A stretch of 61,186 nucleotides of DNA from assembly GCA_028291515.1 (NCBI GenBank), contig JAQGHU010000028.1, forward strand, positions 1 through 61,186, read 5' to 3'. Origin of the DNA: Schlesneria sp. Its GTDB lineage: Bacteria; Planctomycetota; Planctomycetia; Planctomycetales; Planctomycetaceae. Under the pieces are notes generated by a model that was given only the letters and a program-made list of their open reading frames with translations, did not search any database and had not been told where the DNA came from. Below are positions 1 to 8,374 of the stretch, in pieces (positions within the stretch are counted from its first letter, which is position 1; every line of letters starts with the position of its first letter). Made by a program: the position numbers and the translations under genes.

Positions 1-103
1 CCAAGGCTACAGCAGCGGCACCGAATTCCGTGACAACATCGATAACTGCGATAATACCTGCGACGTGCAAGGTTTCGATGGCCGTGGCGAATACTCCGAA
101 TGA
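1..103 (+). CDS. C-terminal end of an unidentified protein (partial)
   Basis: An open frame enters from the left edge (codons in phase from base 2) and stops with TGA at 101-103, giving about 33 residues. The tail is rich in Asp, Asn, Gly and Ser and has two cysteines (NCDNTC). A strong terminator-like hairpin follows at 173-222, as expected for a gene end. There is too little sequence to name a family. That it is a real gene is inferred from the open frame and the terminator. Confidence 0.4.
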   Translation, partial: QGYSSGTEFRDNIDNCDNTCDVQGFDGRGEYSE

Positions 104-172
104 TTCTGATTCGGTAGTCACTCTCTCGCTTTGGCCGTTTCTCTGAGTGATCTGACACTCTCCCACTGACGA

Positions 173-222
173 CAAACACAGCCGCAGATCTCTTCTCAAA
201 GAGACCTGCGGCTGGTTTGTTT
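173..222 (+). terminator. Rho-independent terminator
   Basis: AGCCGCAG at 180-187 pairs with CTGCGGCT at 206-213. The stem continues inward with TCTCT/AGAGA and outward with CAAAC/GTTTG. The right side runs into a T-rich stretch (GGTTTGTTTCTTT). It lies about 70 bases after the partial gene that enters from the left. Confidence 0.75.
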
Positions 223-380
223 CTTTGATGCCACAGTCGCTCAAGTGAGGGTGGAGGCCGCATCGACCCGCGTTCTGGCGAACGCAGCTACCGGGCCATG
301 AATAAACCAGGCTCTGTTGATTGCTCGGGAGTCGCCTCTCGACATTGAAACACAAGGCCCTTCGCCGGTAACCTGCGGAT

Positions 381-818
381 ATGTCTACACAGCCGTTTAT
401 CACGACGCACCGCGTTGAATTCTTCGAAACCGATCTGGCCGGGATCGTTCATTTTGCGAATTACTATCGCTTCATGGAGCAGGCCGAACATGCCTTCTTT
501 CGATCCCTAGGCCTGAAGATTCATGACAAGCTACCCGACGGCACGGTATTCGGCTGGCCTCGTGTGACTGCGAGTTGCTCGTTTAATGCGCCGGCTCGAT
601 ACGAAGAAGAAATCGAAATCCGTGTGACGGTGGTCCGCCGCACCAAACGATCGTTGACGACCGCCTATGAATTCTGGCGAGGGGCGACTCGTCTGGCGAC
701 TGGGGAAATGAAAACGGCATATTGCCTGGTCCCAGCGGGTGGTGGACTGCAGTCGGTCGACATGCCCGACGATTACTTCGAGCGCCTCGGTCAAGGGCTC
801 GATGCCGTTGACTCCTGA
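381..818 (+). CDS. Acyl-CoA thioesterase, YbgC/4-hydroxybenzoyl-CoA thioesterase family
   Basis: A 145-residue single hotdog-fold protein, the usual size for the YbgC/FadM/4HBT group, which hydrolyses acyl-CoA or acyl-ACP thioesters in the cytoplasm. The signature lies at residues 12-30: FFETDLAGIVHFANYYRF, with the catalytic Asp (D18) followed by G and HFANYYR. The C-terminal half has the expected strands (EIEIRVTVVRR, ATGEMKTAYCLV). It precedes hemL by about 100 bases, separated by a short palindrome, so the two may be separate units. The substrate cannot be read from the sequence. Confidence 0.85.
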   Translation: MSTQPFITTHRVEFFETDLAGIVHFANYYRFMEQAEHAFFRSLGLKIHDKLPDGTVFGWPRVTASCSFNAPARYEEEIEIRVTVVRRTKRSLTTAYEFWRGATRLATGEMKTAYCLVPAGGGLQSVDMPDDYFERLGQGLDAVDS

Positions 819-835
819 GTGACAATCGTCGCTGG

Positions 836-855
836 ATTCCCGCCTGCGCGGGAAT
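836..855. repeat. Short REP-like palindrome between thioesterase and hemL
   Basis: ATTCCCGC at 836-843 and GCGGGAAT at 848-855 form a perfect 8-bp stem with a 4-base loop (CTGC). This is the core of a very common dispersed bacterial palindrome. There is no T-run, so it is more likely a REP-like element than a strong terminator. Confidence 0.6.
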
Positions 856-920
856 GACGAGTGACATCGCGAGTAATCTGTACATCTTCTTTCTTGCTTC
901 AATCGTGTTTGGAAACAGTC

Positions 921-2210
921 ATGGCATTGGACCGATCTCGCAGTCAGGCTCATTTTGCCCGCGCTCAAAAGGTCATTCCCGGCGGCGTGAACAGTCCCGC
1001 GCGTGCGTTCGGTGGCGTGGGTGGAACACCCGTGATCATGGATCGAGCTGACGGGCCGTTCTTGTTTGACATCGATGGGAATCGCTACATCGATTACATC
1101 GGATCATGGGGGCCGCATATTCTTGGGCATCGTCACCCCGACGTGATTCGCGCGATCCAGAAGGCCCTCGAAAAGGGAACCAGCTTTGGCGCTCCTTGCG
1201 AGTTGGAAACGGAACTGGCCGAACTGGTGATCGCAGCAGTCCCCTCGATGGATCTGGTGCGGATGGTGAATTCGGGTACCGAGGCGACGATGAGTGCCAT
1301 TCGCGTCGCACGAGGTTTCACCGGCCGCAGTATGCTGATCAAGTTTACGGGCTGCTATCACGGACACGTCGATAGCCTGTTGGTGAAGGCGGGGAGCGCG
1401 GCGCTGACGCTGGGGACTCCTTCAAGTCCCGGCATTCCTGCTGGCTGTACGGCCGATACGTTGTGCCTGGAATACAACGATTGCCAGCAGTTGGAAGAGA
1501 CTTTCGCCAACCACGGGGACGAGATCGCGTGTGTGATCCTGGAGCCAGTGGTCGGCAACATGGGGGTCGTGATTCCGACGCCTCAGTTCCTTTCGACACT
1601 ACGTGCGTTGTGCGATCGGCACGGCACGGTGTTGATCTTCGATGAAGTGATGACCGGTTTCCGAGTCGCCTTTGGGGGCGCTCAGGAGCGGTTCCAGATC
1701 CGTCCCGACATGACAACCTTGGGCAAGATCATCGGCGGCGGCATGCCGGTCGGGGCCTACGGCGGTCGACGCGACATCATGAGCGTCGTGTCACCGGCCG
1801 GGCCTGTTTATCAGGCGGGAACCTTGTCCGGTAATCCTGTTGCCATGGCCAGCGGCATCGCCACACTGCAGACACTCAAGGCCACCAACCCTTACCCGCG
1901 ACTGGAACAGGTGACGCAGCAACTGACCGGCCGGTTGTCCGAACTGGCGACGAAGGCTGGTCTGGAGCATACGATCCCGCAAATCGGCAGCATGTTTACG
2001 CTGTTCTTCAACAAGGCGGCCGTCACGGACCATCGAGTCGCCGTGAAAAGCGACACCACCCGGTTTGCCCGATACTTCCACGGCATGCTGGACCACGGTG
2101 TGTATCTGGCCTGCAGCCAGTACGAAGCGAACTTTGTCTCGGCCGCGCATTCCGAGGCTGAAATTCAAGCAACTTTGAAGGCCGCCGAAGCGGTGTTTGC
2201 CACTCTTTGA
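921..2210 (+). CDS. hemL: Glutamate-1-semialdehyde 2,1-aminomutase
   Basis: This PLP enzyme converts glutamate-1-semialdehyde to 5-aminolevulinate in the C5 route of haem synthesis. From the ATG at 921 the protein has 429 residues, the family length. The open frame extends 60 bases further upstream, but family members start just before the F-x-x-A-x-x-x-I-PGGVNSP segment, seen here at residues 12-26. PLP site features are the SGTEATMSAIR motif (118-128), YHGHVDSLL (146-154), IFDEVMTGFR (239-248) and the Schiff-base lysine K269 in TLGKIIGGGMP. All expected catalytic elements are present. The gene appears to stand alone. Confidence 0.95.
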   Translation: MALDRSRSQAHFARAQKVIPGGVNSPARAFGGVGGTPVIMDRADGPFLFDIDGNRYIDYIGSWGPHILGHRHPDVIRAIQKALEKGTSFGAPCELETELAELVIAAVPSMDLVRMVNSGTEATMSAIRVARGFTGRSMLIKFTGCYHGHVDSLLVKAGSAALTLGTPSSPGIPAGCTADTLCLEYNDCQQLEETFANHGDEIACVILEPVVGNMGVVIPTPQFLSTLRALCDRHGTVLIFDEVMTGFRVAFGGAQERFQIRPDMTTLGKIIGGGMPVGAYGGRRDIMSVVSPAGPVYQAGTLSGNPVAMASGIATLQTLKATNPYPRLEQVTQQLTGRLSELATKAGLEHTIPQIGSMFTLFFNKAAVTDHRVAVKSDTTRFARYFHGMLDHGVYLACSQYEANFVSAAHSEAEIQATLKAAEAVFATL

Positions 2211-2446
2211 GCGGCCTGAGCATTTCTGAAGATATTCTGAAAAAATGCTCCAGTCGGCTGTAGAGGCCCACTGCGCGAATTCGTTTTCCCTTAAGTGAGC
2301 ATTCGCAAACCACGTCGTTTGAGCTGTCCGCCAGCTCGAAAATAGATTCCGTGTCTGCCCGAAATGAACTTGTCGGCACTAACTATCGACTACGTCGTCG
2401 ATAGAGGGATCGCCGCTTGCTTCGTTCGCCACTTAAGGAGCCAGCT

Positions 2447-3337
2447 ATGCCAACTTCGTCTTTGAGTCGCCTCTCAAAAATCGGCAGCCTTGTAGTCTCT
2501 ATCGCGATTTGCCTGGTGTTGGTGGGTGCCAATCGAGGGGCGATTACGAAGCCGACTCTGAATCCAGACGCTCCCGTCGTGGAGCTGTTCGAGGGAATTG
2601 ACAGCGAACAATTCGAGGCACGGTTGGTGGCTCAAAATGCCCACGACGGGAAGATCTTCATCACTAACAAAACAGACAAGGCCCTCACCGTGGCCGTCCC
2701 GAAAGGGCTCGTCGGAGTTCAGATTCTGGCTCAAGCCCCCAACAACCAGTTCAATCAAATTGGGATGGGGAACGGAATGATGAATGGAATGAACAACGGG
2801 ATGCAGGGGCAAAACGGCGCTGCTCAATCTGTTGGTGGCAACGCCGGCATCATGGGGCAGAACGGGCAGCAAAATGGAGCGCAGAACGGCAACAACGGAA
2901 TCAACCAGGGTAATAATCAATTCCCGGGTGGGTTCATGTTCTCGATCCCTCCTGAGAAGACGGTGCAACTCGCATTCAACTCGGTGTGCCTGAACTACGG
3001 TCGTCGCGAACCGCACGCCGGGATGAAGTACAAGCTGGCGAAGGCCGAATCCGTCACCACTGATCCGGTGCTGCTGCAGTTGCTGGAAGACTATTCACCA
3101 CGTACCGCTCGCGACGCCCAACAAGCCGCCGCCTGGCATCTGGCGAACGGACTCACCTGGGAACAGATTGCTCAACTGATGGATGAAAAAATCCCTGGAA
3201 ACCCGACTCCGTACTTCTCTGCTCAGCAGATTCAAGCCGCGAAGACGCTGGTGGAAAAATCCGAAAAGAGTGCGGTCGATCGTCCGCAAAAAGTGGAAAA
3301 GAAGATTGAGATCGCTCGATCCGTGGTTGCGAAATAG
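2447..3337 (+). CDS. Exported Asn/Gln/Gly-rich protein of unknown function
   Basis: The start at 2447 is chosen because AAGGAG lies 7 bases upstream; an earlier in-frame ATG has no such site. The 296-residue product begins with a hydrophobic signal segment (residues 12-28, LVVSIAICLVLVGANRG). A folded part follows, then a low-complexity stretch (about 100-170) of repeated NQ, NG, NGMMNGMNNG and QNGQQNG runs. The C-terminal part (190-296) is charged and helical, ending in KVEKKIEIARSVVAK. I do not recognise a characterised family. It is likely periplasmic or envelope-associated. A perfect 14-bp terminator hairpin closes the gene. Confidence 0.8.
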   Translation: MPTSSLSRLSKIGSLVVSIAICLVLVGANRGAITKPTLNPDAPVVELFEGIDSEQFEARLVAQNAHDGKIFITNKTDKALTVAVPKGLVGVQILAQAPNNQFNQIGMGNGMMNGMNNGMQGQNGAAQSVGGNAGIMGQNGQQNGAQNGNNGINQGNNQFPGGFMFSIPPEKTVQLAFNSVCLNYGRREPHAGMKYKLAKAESVTTDPVLLQLLEDYSPRTARDAQQAAAWHLANGLTWEQIAQLMDEKIPGNPTPYFSAQQIQAAKTLVEKSEKSAVDRPQKVEKKIEIARSVVAK

Positions 3338-3362
3338 CATCTCTGATTCCGCTATTTCGCAG

Positions 3363-3401
3363 CAGTCACGGCGGGTCTTCACCCGCCGTGACTGTTTAAT
3401 C
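3363..3401. terminator. Bidirectional terminator between convergent genes
   Basis: CAGTCACGGCGGGT (3363-3376) and ACCCGCCGTGACTG (3381-3394) form a perfect 14-bp stem with a CTTC loop, followed by TTTAATCT. It lies between the stop at 3337 and the stop of the convergent sirtuin gene at 3402, so it can serve both strands. Confidence 0.85.
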
Positions 3402-4217
3402 TCATAGAATCTCATCCAGACGTCGCAGTCCGGCGAGCGCTCCGAGTGGTAGTGAGATACCGTCTTCCGGCGTGGCAGGATCGCGAGGATTGATCCGGAT
3501 CAGCCGCCCGCCACTGCATTCGGATTCATAGCGAACGGACGGGACAGCCAGCCCCGCTCCCATCTCGATGACGACTAACTGCGCCGGATCGAACTTTCTC
3601 AACCAGGCCTTGTATCGCCTCGCCTGTTCTTCCGAGCGATCATCCACCCAGCTTCGATCATGAAACATCAGGATGTTCGGCCGGGCGATCTCTCCACACT
3701 CAAGACAAGCTGGTGTCTGTGATTCGGTCCGAATCGTTGTCTGATCAACATCCATCTGCAGCGAGTCCGCAGGCCAGACGTGATTGAGACAGGGGGTGGA
3801 GCACTGCAAGTGATGAATCGATCCGTGGCATTCTAGGATCCGCTCGGACGGAAAGCCCGCTTTCTGAAACTGGCCATCGACGTTACTCGTGAAGATAAAG
3901 TAGCCCAGCGGCATTCGCTCGGCCCAGCGACGCAGGATTTGAAAACCTGCATGAGGGATCGCGGCTCGATAGAGATTCAGTCGATGCCCGAAGAACCCCC
4001 AAGCCAGCCCCGGGTCTGTCCGAAACCAATGTGGCGTCGACAAATCGCTGAACTTGCGTCCGTGAAAAGGAGGGTAGGCCTTCCAAAAACCTTCCGGCCC
4101 GCGAAAATCGGGCAACCCCGAATCCACCCCCATCCCAGCTCCGGCCGCGATCAACAAGGCCTGCGCTGACCGAATCGCCTCGGCCGCGCGACGTAATTCC
4201 TGCTCAAGGTTGTTCAT
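3402..4217 (-). CDS. Sir2-family NAD-dependent protein deacylase
   Basis: A sirtuin of 271 residues that uses NAD+ to remove acyl groups from lysines. Visible motifs are the NAD-binding GAGMGVDSGLPDFRG (26-40), the F-T-SNVD box at 109-114 (usually TQNID), the general-base histidine H131 in ECHGSIHHLQC, and four zinc cysteines arranged as C139-x3-C143 and C171-x2-C174. The catalytic parts are intact, so it should be active. The Ser in place of the usual Gln of TQN is a small departure. It converges on the upstream gene over a shared terminator and has its own upstream region at 4218-4842. Confidence 0.85.
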   Translation of the reverse strand: MNNLEQELRRAAEAIRSAQALLIAAGAGMGVDSGLPDFRGPEGFWKAYPPFHGRKFSDLSTPHWFRTDPGLAWGFFGHRLNLYRAAIPHAGFQILRRWAERMPLGYFIFTSNVDGQFQKAGFPSERILECHGSIHHLQCSTPCLNHVWPADSLQMDVDQTTIRTESQTPACLECGEIARPNILMFHDRSWVDDRSEEQARRYKAWLRKFDPAQLVVIEMGAGLAVPSVRYESECSGGRLIRINPRDPATPEDGISLPLGALAGLRRLDEIL

Positions 4218-4842
4218 GATGAGGTGCCGCTGCTGCAGACGCTTTGGATTGGAAAAATGACCAACAGTTTAGAGCAATGATCTCCGACTTGGGTTCGCTG
4301 TGCCAGGAAGTTGTGGCAGTTCAGCCTGTCCCAAAATTCCCGCCGACACATCTGTGAAGCAGAAAAGTCCTACCGACCTCAAGGCGGTCGCTGACAATCA
4401 TGGCACTTCCTTAACTGGATCCAAAGCTTCGTCGAACCGGAGCACTCCAAGGTCGCCACCTGCTTTCTGGATTGATCCGTGTTCAATCCGTGTTTCATCC
4501 GTGGCTAACGCCTTCTCCTTTGTTTGTTCCTTGATTCGCCCGATTCGTAGTCCATTCCCCTCCGCGGCGAGTTCCAGAGGCCGCTGCTACAACCGGCACA
4601 AGGCTTACAATCGTTGCCTTGGCGCACCAGTCGGTGCAACGAGCAAAATCGAATCATTGTTGCCACTTTGCCACATGTCGTGAGCTATGTTTCAACCGGA
4701 ACGCCTCAAATCGAAATTCGCACAGACGAATCTTCGGTCAACGGCGTTCTGTGCGGGCGCAGCTAGATTTCTGCATCGAAACCATCCGTGACATCCGGAT
4801 GCGTCTGCTCAAACCCACCGAATTTTCTGGAGTTGTGACATC
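4218..4842. other. Intergenic region, no gene seen
   Basis: This stretch separates the sirtuin gene (minus) from the carrier-protein gene (plus), so it should hold both divergent promoters. Short open frames here (for example 4300-4683) have unnatural composition and no ribosome-binding site. There is a local repeat of ATCCGTGT-like words around 4467-4505. No convincing -35/-10 pair or RNA gene was found. Confidence 0.5.
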
Positions 4843-5109
4843 GTGACCGACGCTGCCATGCAATCGACTGTCGACATCAGTGCCATCCGACAAGTGCTCG
4901 CTCAACACGGGCGTTTGACCGTTGATGTCCTTACCTTGGACGAAGACTTCGACCTGTATGGTGCTGGCCTCACTTCGTTGGCCACTGTCGGAATCATGCT
5001 GGCTTTGGAAGATCGCTTCGAAGTCGAGTTTCCCGAATCGATGCTCAGCCGCGGCACATTCCGCAGTGTGTCTTCGATCGCCGAAGCCGTCGCGAATCTG
5101 ACGAACTAA
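4843..5109 (+). CDS. Acyl/aminoacyl carrier protein
   Basis: An 88-residue acidic protein with the four-helix carrier-protein pattern. The phosphopantetheine attachment serine lies in DLYGAGLTSLATVG (about residue 45), followed by ALEDRFEVEFPE, typical of ACP helix II. The start is GTG at 4843 with GGAG 12 bases upstream; an ATG at 4858 is an alternative. It heads a cluster with a synthetase-like ligase whose characterised homologues aminoacylate exactly such stand-alone carrier proteins. I therefore infer that it carries an amino acid rather than a fatty acyl chain. No phosphopantetheinyl transferase is in the window. Confidence 0.85.
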   Translation: MTDAAMQSTVDISAIRQVLAQHGRLTVDVLTLDEDFDLYGAGLTSLATVGIMLALEDRFEVEFPESMLSRGTFRSVSSIAEAVANLTN

Positions 5110-5212
5110 TCATTGAGTCTTGGGCGCGCCTCCAAGTGGTCCAGCGCGCCGGTTCCCTTGCTTTTGTCCCATTTTCATTCCCGGCAACTTCTATCCCCTC
5201 GCGAGTCCCCTC

Positions 5213-6430
5213 ATGATGACCGCCGTTGCAGACTTGCCCGTCTCTTCCGCCGCTCCCACGCCGGAAGCGTTCGATTTTGATGAGTTGCTCAGCCGAGTCC
5301 ACGCGATCGGGCGTGATGTCCTCGCTGTGCATGCGGGCGACGTCGATCGTCATGCGCGGTTCCCTGTTGAATCAATCACGGCGATGAAAGAAGCGAAGTT
5401 GCTGAGTGCTTACGTTCCGGTCGAATATGGCGGAATGGGGCTGAATATGATCGAAACATCTCGCCTGTGCGAGGCGATGGGCCAGTACTGTGGCTCGTCC
5501 GCCATGATCTATGCGATGCACTGCATCCAAGTCGCCTGCGTCGTCCATCACGCTCAACAATCAGCGTACTTCCGACGTTATCTGCGTGACCTGGTCACCG
5601 AACAACGCCTGATGGCTTCGGCTACGACCGAAATCGGCACTGGCGGCGATTTGCGATCCAGCGTCTGTGCGATTGAAGTTTCGGGCGACTGCTTCACACT
5701 GACGAAGAAGGCTCCGGTCATCTCGTACGGTGAGTATTCGGATGACATCCTCGTGACCTGTCGACGGTCGCCCGATGCTCCCGCCAGCGAACAAGTTCAA
5801 GTGATGGTGAGACGCGGCGAATATACCGCCGAGCCATTGTCGACCTGGGATACGATGGGTTTTCGCGGAACCTGCAGTTCCGGATTCACGCTGACATCAC
5901 ATGGCTCAACGGATCAGATTCTGCCGACGCCGTTCAATGATATCTTGTCTCAAACGATGCATCCTTACTCACATATCGTATGGGGCGCACTCTGGACGGG
6001 CATCGCTGCTGACGCTGTCAATCAAGCTCGAGCCTTCGTTCGAGCGGAAGCTCGCAAGACACCGGGTGAAACGCCGATCTCGGCAATTCGTCTGGCCGAA
6101 GTAGACCTCGTGCTGCAAGAGATGCGACACAACGTCTACAGCCTGGCTCGCGAATATCACGAATTGCTGTCGAACGATTCACGTGAGTCGATCCACGGCT
6201 TCGGATTCTCGATTCGCACCAACAATCTGAAATTGTCCTGCTCACAGCGGATCGTCGAAATCGTCGGTCAGGCGCTGTTGATCTGCGGCATTCAGGGTTA
6301 CCGCAACGATTCCAAGTTCAGCTTGTCTCGTCATCTTCGCGATTCCTACGGTGCCGCGTTGATGGTTAACAATGACCGTATCACCAAACTTAATGCCACG
6401 ATGTTGCTAGCCCATAGAGAGGGACATTGA
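5213..6430 (+). CDS. Acyl-CoA dehydrogenase-like flavoprotein
   Basis: A protein of about 405 residues with the three-part acyl-CoA dehydrogenase layout: N-terminal helices with PVEYGGMGLNM, a middle beta domain with ATTEIGTGGDLRSS in place of the common A-x-TEP-x-GSD, and a C-terminal helical domain. The open frame begins at 5120, but the first 31 codons are proline- and cysteine-rich and precede an ATGATG at 5213, taken as the start. It ends in RITKLNATMLLAHREGH. Its place between a carrier protein and the amino acid:carrier protein ligase suggests it oxidises an aminoacyl group held on the carrier. That substrate is an inference. It overlaps the next gene's start region. Confidence 0.8.
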   Translation: MMTAVADLPVSSAAPTPEAFDFDELLSRVHAIGRDVLAVHAGDVDRHARFPVESITAMKEAKLLSAYVPVEYGGMGLNMIETSRLCEAMGQYCGSSAMIYAMHCIQVACVVHHAQQSAYFRRYLRDLVTEQRLMASATTEIGTGGDLRSSVCAIEVSGDCFTLTKKAPVISYGEYSDDILVTCRRSPDAPASEQVQVMVRRGEYTAEPLSTWDTMGFRGTCSSGFTLTSHGSTDQILPTPFNDILSQTMHPYSHIVWGALWTGIAADAVNQARAFVRAEARKTPGETPISAIRLAEVDLVLQEMRHNVYSLAREYHELLSNDSRESIHGFGFSIRTNNLKLSCSQRIVEIVGQALLICGIQGYRNDSKFSLSRHLRDSYGAALMVNNDRITKLNATMLLAHREGH

Positions 6431-6432
6431 CG

Positions 6433-7362
6433 ATGTGCATGGCCACCATGAGTCTGAATGAAGCTTATCAGCACTGCCAGGACGAACTCGTCACGGCAGG
6501 CCTGCTGATCCGATCGGGTGTACCCGGTCTGTATGGATTCAGCGGCGTGTTTGAAGACGTGATCGAACGCTTTGAATTGGCCGTCACCAAGCGAGCTAAG
6601 CCGCTGAAGGCCGAAGTGATGCGGTTTCCAGCGATCATCAATCGCAAGCACTACCTGCAAACAACGCACATCGAGAACTTCCCGGACCTGATGGGATCGG
6701 TCCAAAGTTTCATGGGGAACGAACACGATCACGCGAAACTGCTCGACAAGAAGGCGCGCGGCGAGGACTGGACGCAGGATCTGCTGCCAACCGACGTGAT
6801 GCTGACACCCGCCGCATGTTATCCGCTGTATCCAACTGCGACCGGAACGACACTGAGCGCCGAAGGCCGTCTGGTCGATTTGCGATCATTCGTCTTCCGT
6901 CATGAGCCATCACCCGATCCAGCCCGCATGCAGATCTTCCGTCAACGCGAATTTGTTCGCATGGGAACGGCCGAGCAAGCCTTGGAACACCGTGCTTACT
7001 GGTTGCAGACGGGTATGGAAATCCTGAACTCCGTCGGACTGCATGTTGAAAGCGTCGTGGCCAACGATCCGTTCTTCGGACGTGGTGGACGCATGATGGC
7101 TGCCGCCCAGAAGGAACAGGACCTGAAGTTCGAATTGGTTCATCCCGTCGCCACGACGGAAAAGCTCACCGCGATCACGTCGTGCAACTACCACCTGGAC
7201 CACTTCGGTCATTCCTTTGATATCAAGACCGCTGACAACGAATATGCCCACACGGCATGCATCGGCTTCGGTCTGGAACGTATCGCGCTGGCTTTGTTCA
7301 TGACACACGGTTTTGATCCAGATCACTGGCCTTCAGACGTGAAGAGTGTACTTGCACTATGA
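6433..7362 (+). CDS. Amino acid:[carrier protein] ligase (class II synthetase-like)
   Basis: A 309-residue homologue of the catalytic core of atypical seryl-tRNA synthetase without a tRNA-binding domain. Characterised members from rhizobia activate glycine or alanine with ATP and transfer it to the phosphopantetheine arm of a carrier protein. Class II motif 2 is visible as FRHEPSP...IFRQREFVRMGT, and motif 3 as CIGFGLERIALALF. Likely zinc ligands are the Cys in TPAACYPLYP, a Glu near motif 2 and the Cys of HTACIGFG. ATG 6433 is used because AGAGGG lies about 9 bases upstream; a TTG at 6427 is also in frame. It overlaps DUF1839 by four bases (ATGA), so the two are probably coupled. Confidence 0.85.
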   Translation: MCMATMSLNEAYQHCQDELVTAGLLIRSGVPGLYGFSGVFEDVIERFELAVTKRAKPLKAEVMRFPAIINRKHYLQTTHIENFPDLMGSVQSFMGNEHDHAKLLDKKARGEDWTQDLLPTDVMLTPAACYPLYPTATGTTLSAEGRLVDLRSFVFRHEPSPDPARMQIFRQREFVRMGTAEQALEHRAYWLQTGMEILNSVGLHVESVVANDPFFGRGGRMMAAAQKEQDLKFELVHPVATTEKLTAITSCNYHLDHFGHSFDIKTADNEYAHTACIGFGLERIALALFMTHGFDPDHWPSDVKSVLAL

Positions 7363-8339
7363 CGAAACCGGTCTTCCCAATCAGTGCCGATGGCTATCAA
7401 CGCCATGTCATTCACACCAGGGAACGGCACTGGGCGGAAACAAATTGCTATGTCGACGTTTGGATCGAACTCCTGCATGCGTGGGGGTTCGATCCGATCG
7501 CGGCGATGCCGTTCACGGTCGCCATCGATTTTGAAGGCGACCAGTGGACCTTCTTCAAGTTTCCACACACTGACCTGCGGTCGCTGTATGGCCTAGACAT
7601 CCAGGAACTGGCGATCTGGCAACCGCTGGTCGAACATGTGGAAGAGCAAGTCGGTCTTGGTCGGCCAGTGCTGGTGGAGCTTGATTCATTCTACTTGCCC
7701 GATACCGAAGGGACGGCATATCGCCGTGAACACACCAAGTCGACGGTCGCCGCCGTCGATATCGATGTCGCTAATCAGAAGCTGGGCTATTTCCATGGTC
7801 AGGGTTTTTACGAACTCAGCGGCGAAGACTTCGTCAAAGTGTTCCGAATTGCCGGTCCACACGATCCCGCGATGCTGCCTCCTTATGTGGAGTTCGTCAA
7901 ACGGCGGGCCAATCAAGGAGCGACCGGTCACGAATTGGTGAATACTTCGTTGTCACTGCTCAAACAGCAGTTGACGCTGATTCCCGAAACGAATCCGTTC
8001 GTCAAATTCAAGACGCGATTCGCCGCCGATGTAGACTGGCTCATGACCGAGCCGATGGAAGTTTTCCATCAGTACTCATTCGCGACGCTGCGTCAGTTCG
8101 GTGCCTGCTACGAAATGGCGTCGCTCTACTTCGACTGGCTGGGGGCTCATGACGTGGCCGGGCTGGAAGTGGCCCGCGACGCGTTTGGCCAACTGGCGAC
8201 CGGCGCCAAGACGATGCAGTTCCAATTGGCGCGAGCGATGGCACGCAAGAAACCGATCAATTTGTCACCCGTGGATGACATGGCGGGAACCTGGCAGACG
8301 GCGATGGATCATCTGAAGTCGCATGTTCTTGCGAGTTGA
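7359..8339 (+). CDS. DUF1839 family protein
   Basis: A 326-residue cytosolic protein of the DUF1839 family. Its N-terminal half reads as a papain-like or substrate-handling fold: NCYVDVWIELLHAWGFDP (about 27-44), then VLVELDSFYLPDT and the TKSTVAAVDID-x5-LGYFHGQGFYEL region around residues 105-155. The Cys near residue 28, the His near 142 and nearby acids could be a catalytic set, but this is only a suggestion. It starts within the stop of the ligase gene (ATGA) and its own stop abuts the next frame. Family members commonly sit beside amino acid:carrier protein ligases. The C-terminal half is helical. Confidence 0.75.
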   Translation: MTKPVFPISADGYQRHVIHTRERHWAETNCYVDVWIELLHAWGFDPIAAMPFTVAIDFEGDQWTFFKFPHTDLRSLYGLDIQELAIWQPLVEHVEEQVGLGRPVLVELDSFYLPDTEGTAYRREHTKSTVAAVDIDVANQKLGYFHGQGFYELSGEDFVKVFRIAGPHDPAMLPPYVEFVKRRANQGATGHELVNTSLSLLKQQLTLIPETNPFVKFKTRFAADVDWLMTEPMEVFHQYSFATLRQFGACYEMASLYFDWLGAHDVAGLEVARDAFGQLATGAKTMQFQLARAMARKKPINLSPVDDMAGTWQTAMDHLKSHVLAS

Positions 8340-8374
8340 ATGAACAAGACATCCGAAGGGTGGCGGTCATTGCG

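Noticed and set aside
4300..4683. 127-residue open frame in the 4.2-4.8 kb gap
   Set aside because: There is no ribosome-binding site, the composition is atypical and Cys/Ser-rich, and there is no family resemblance.
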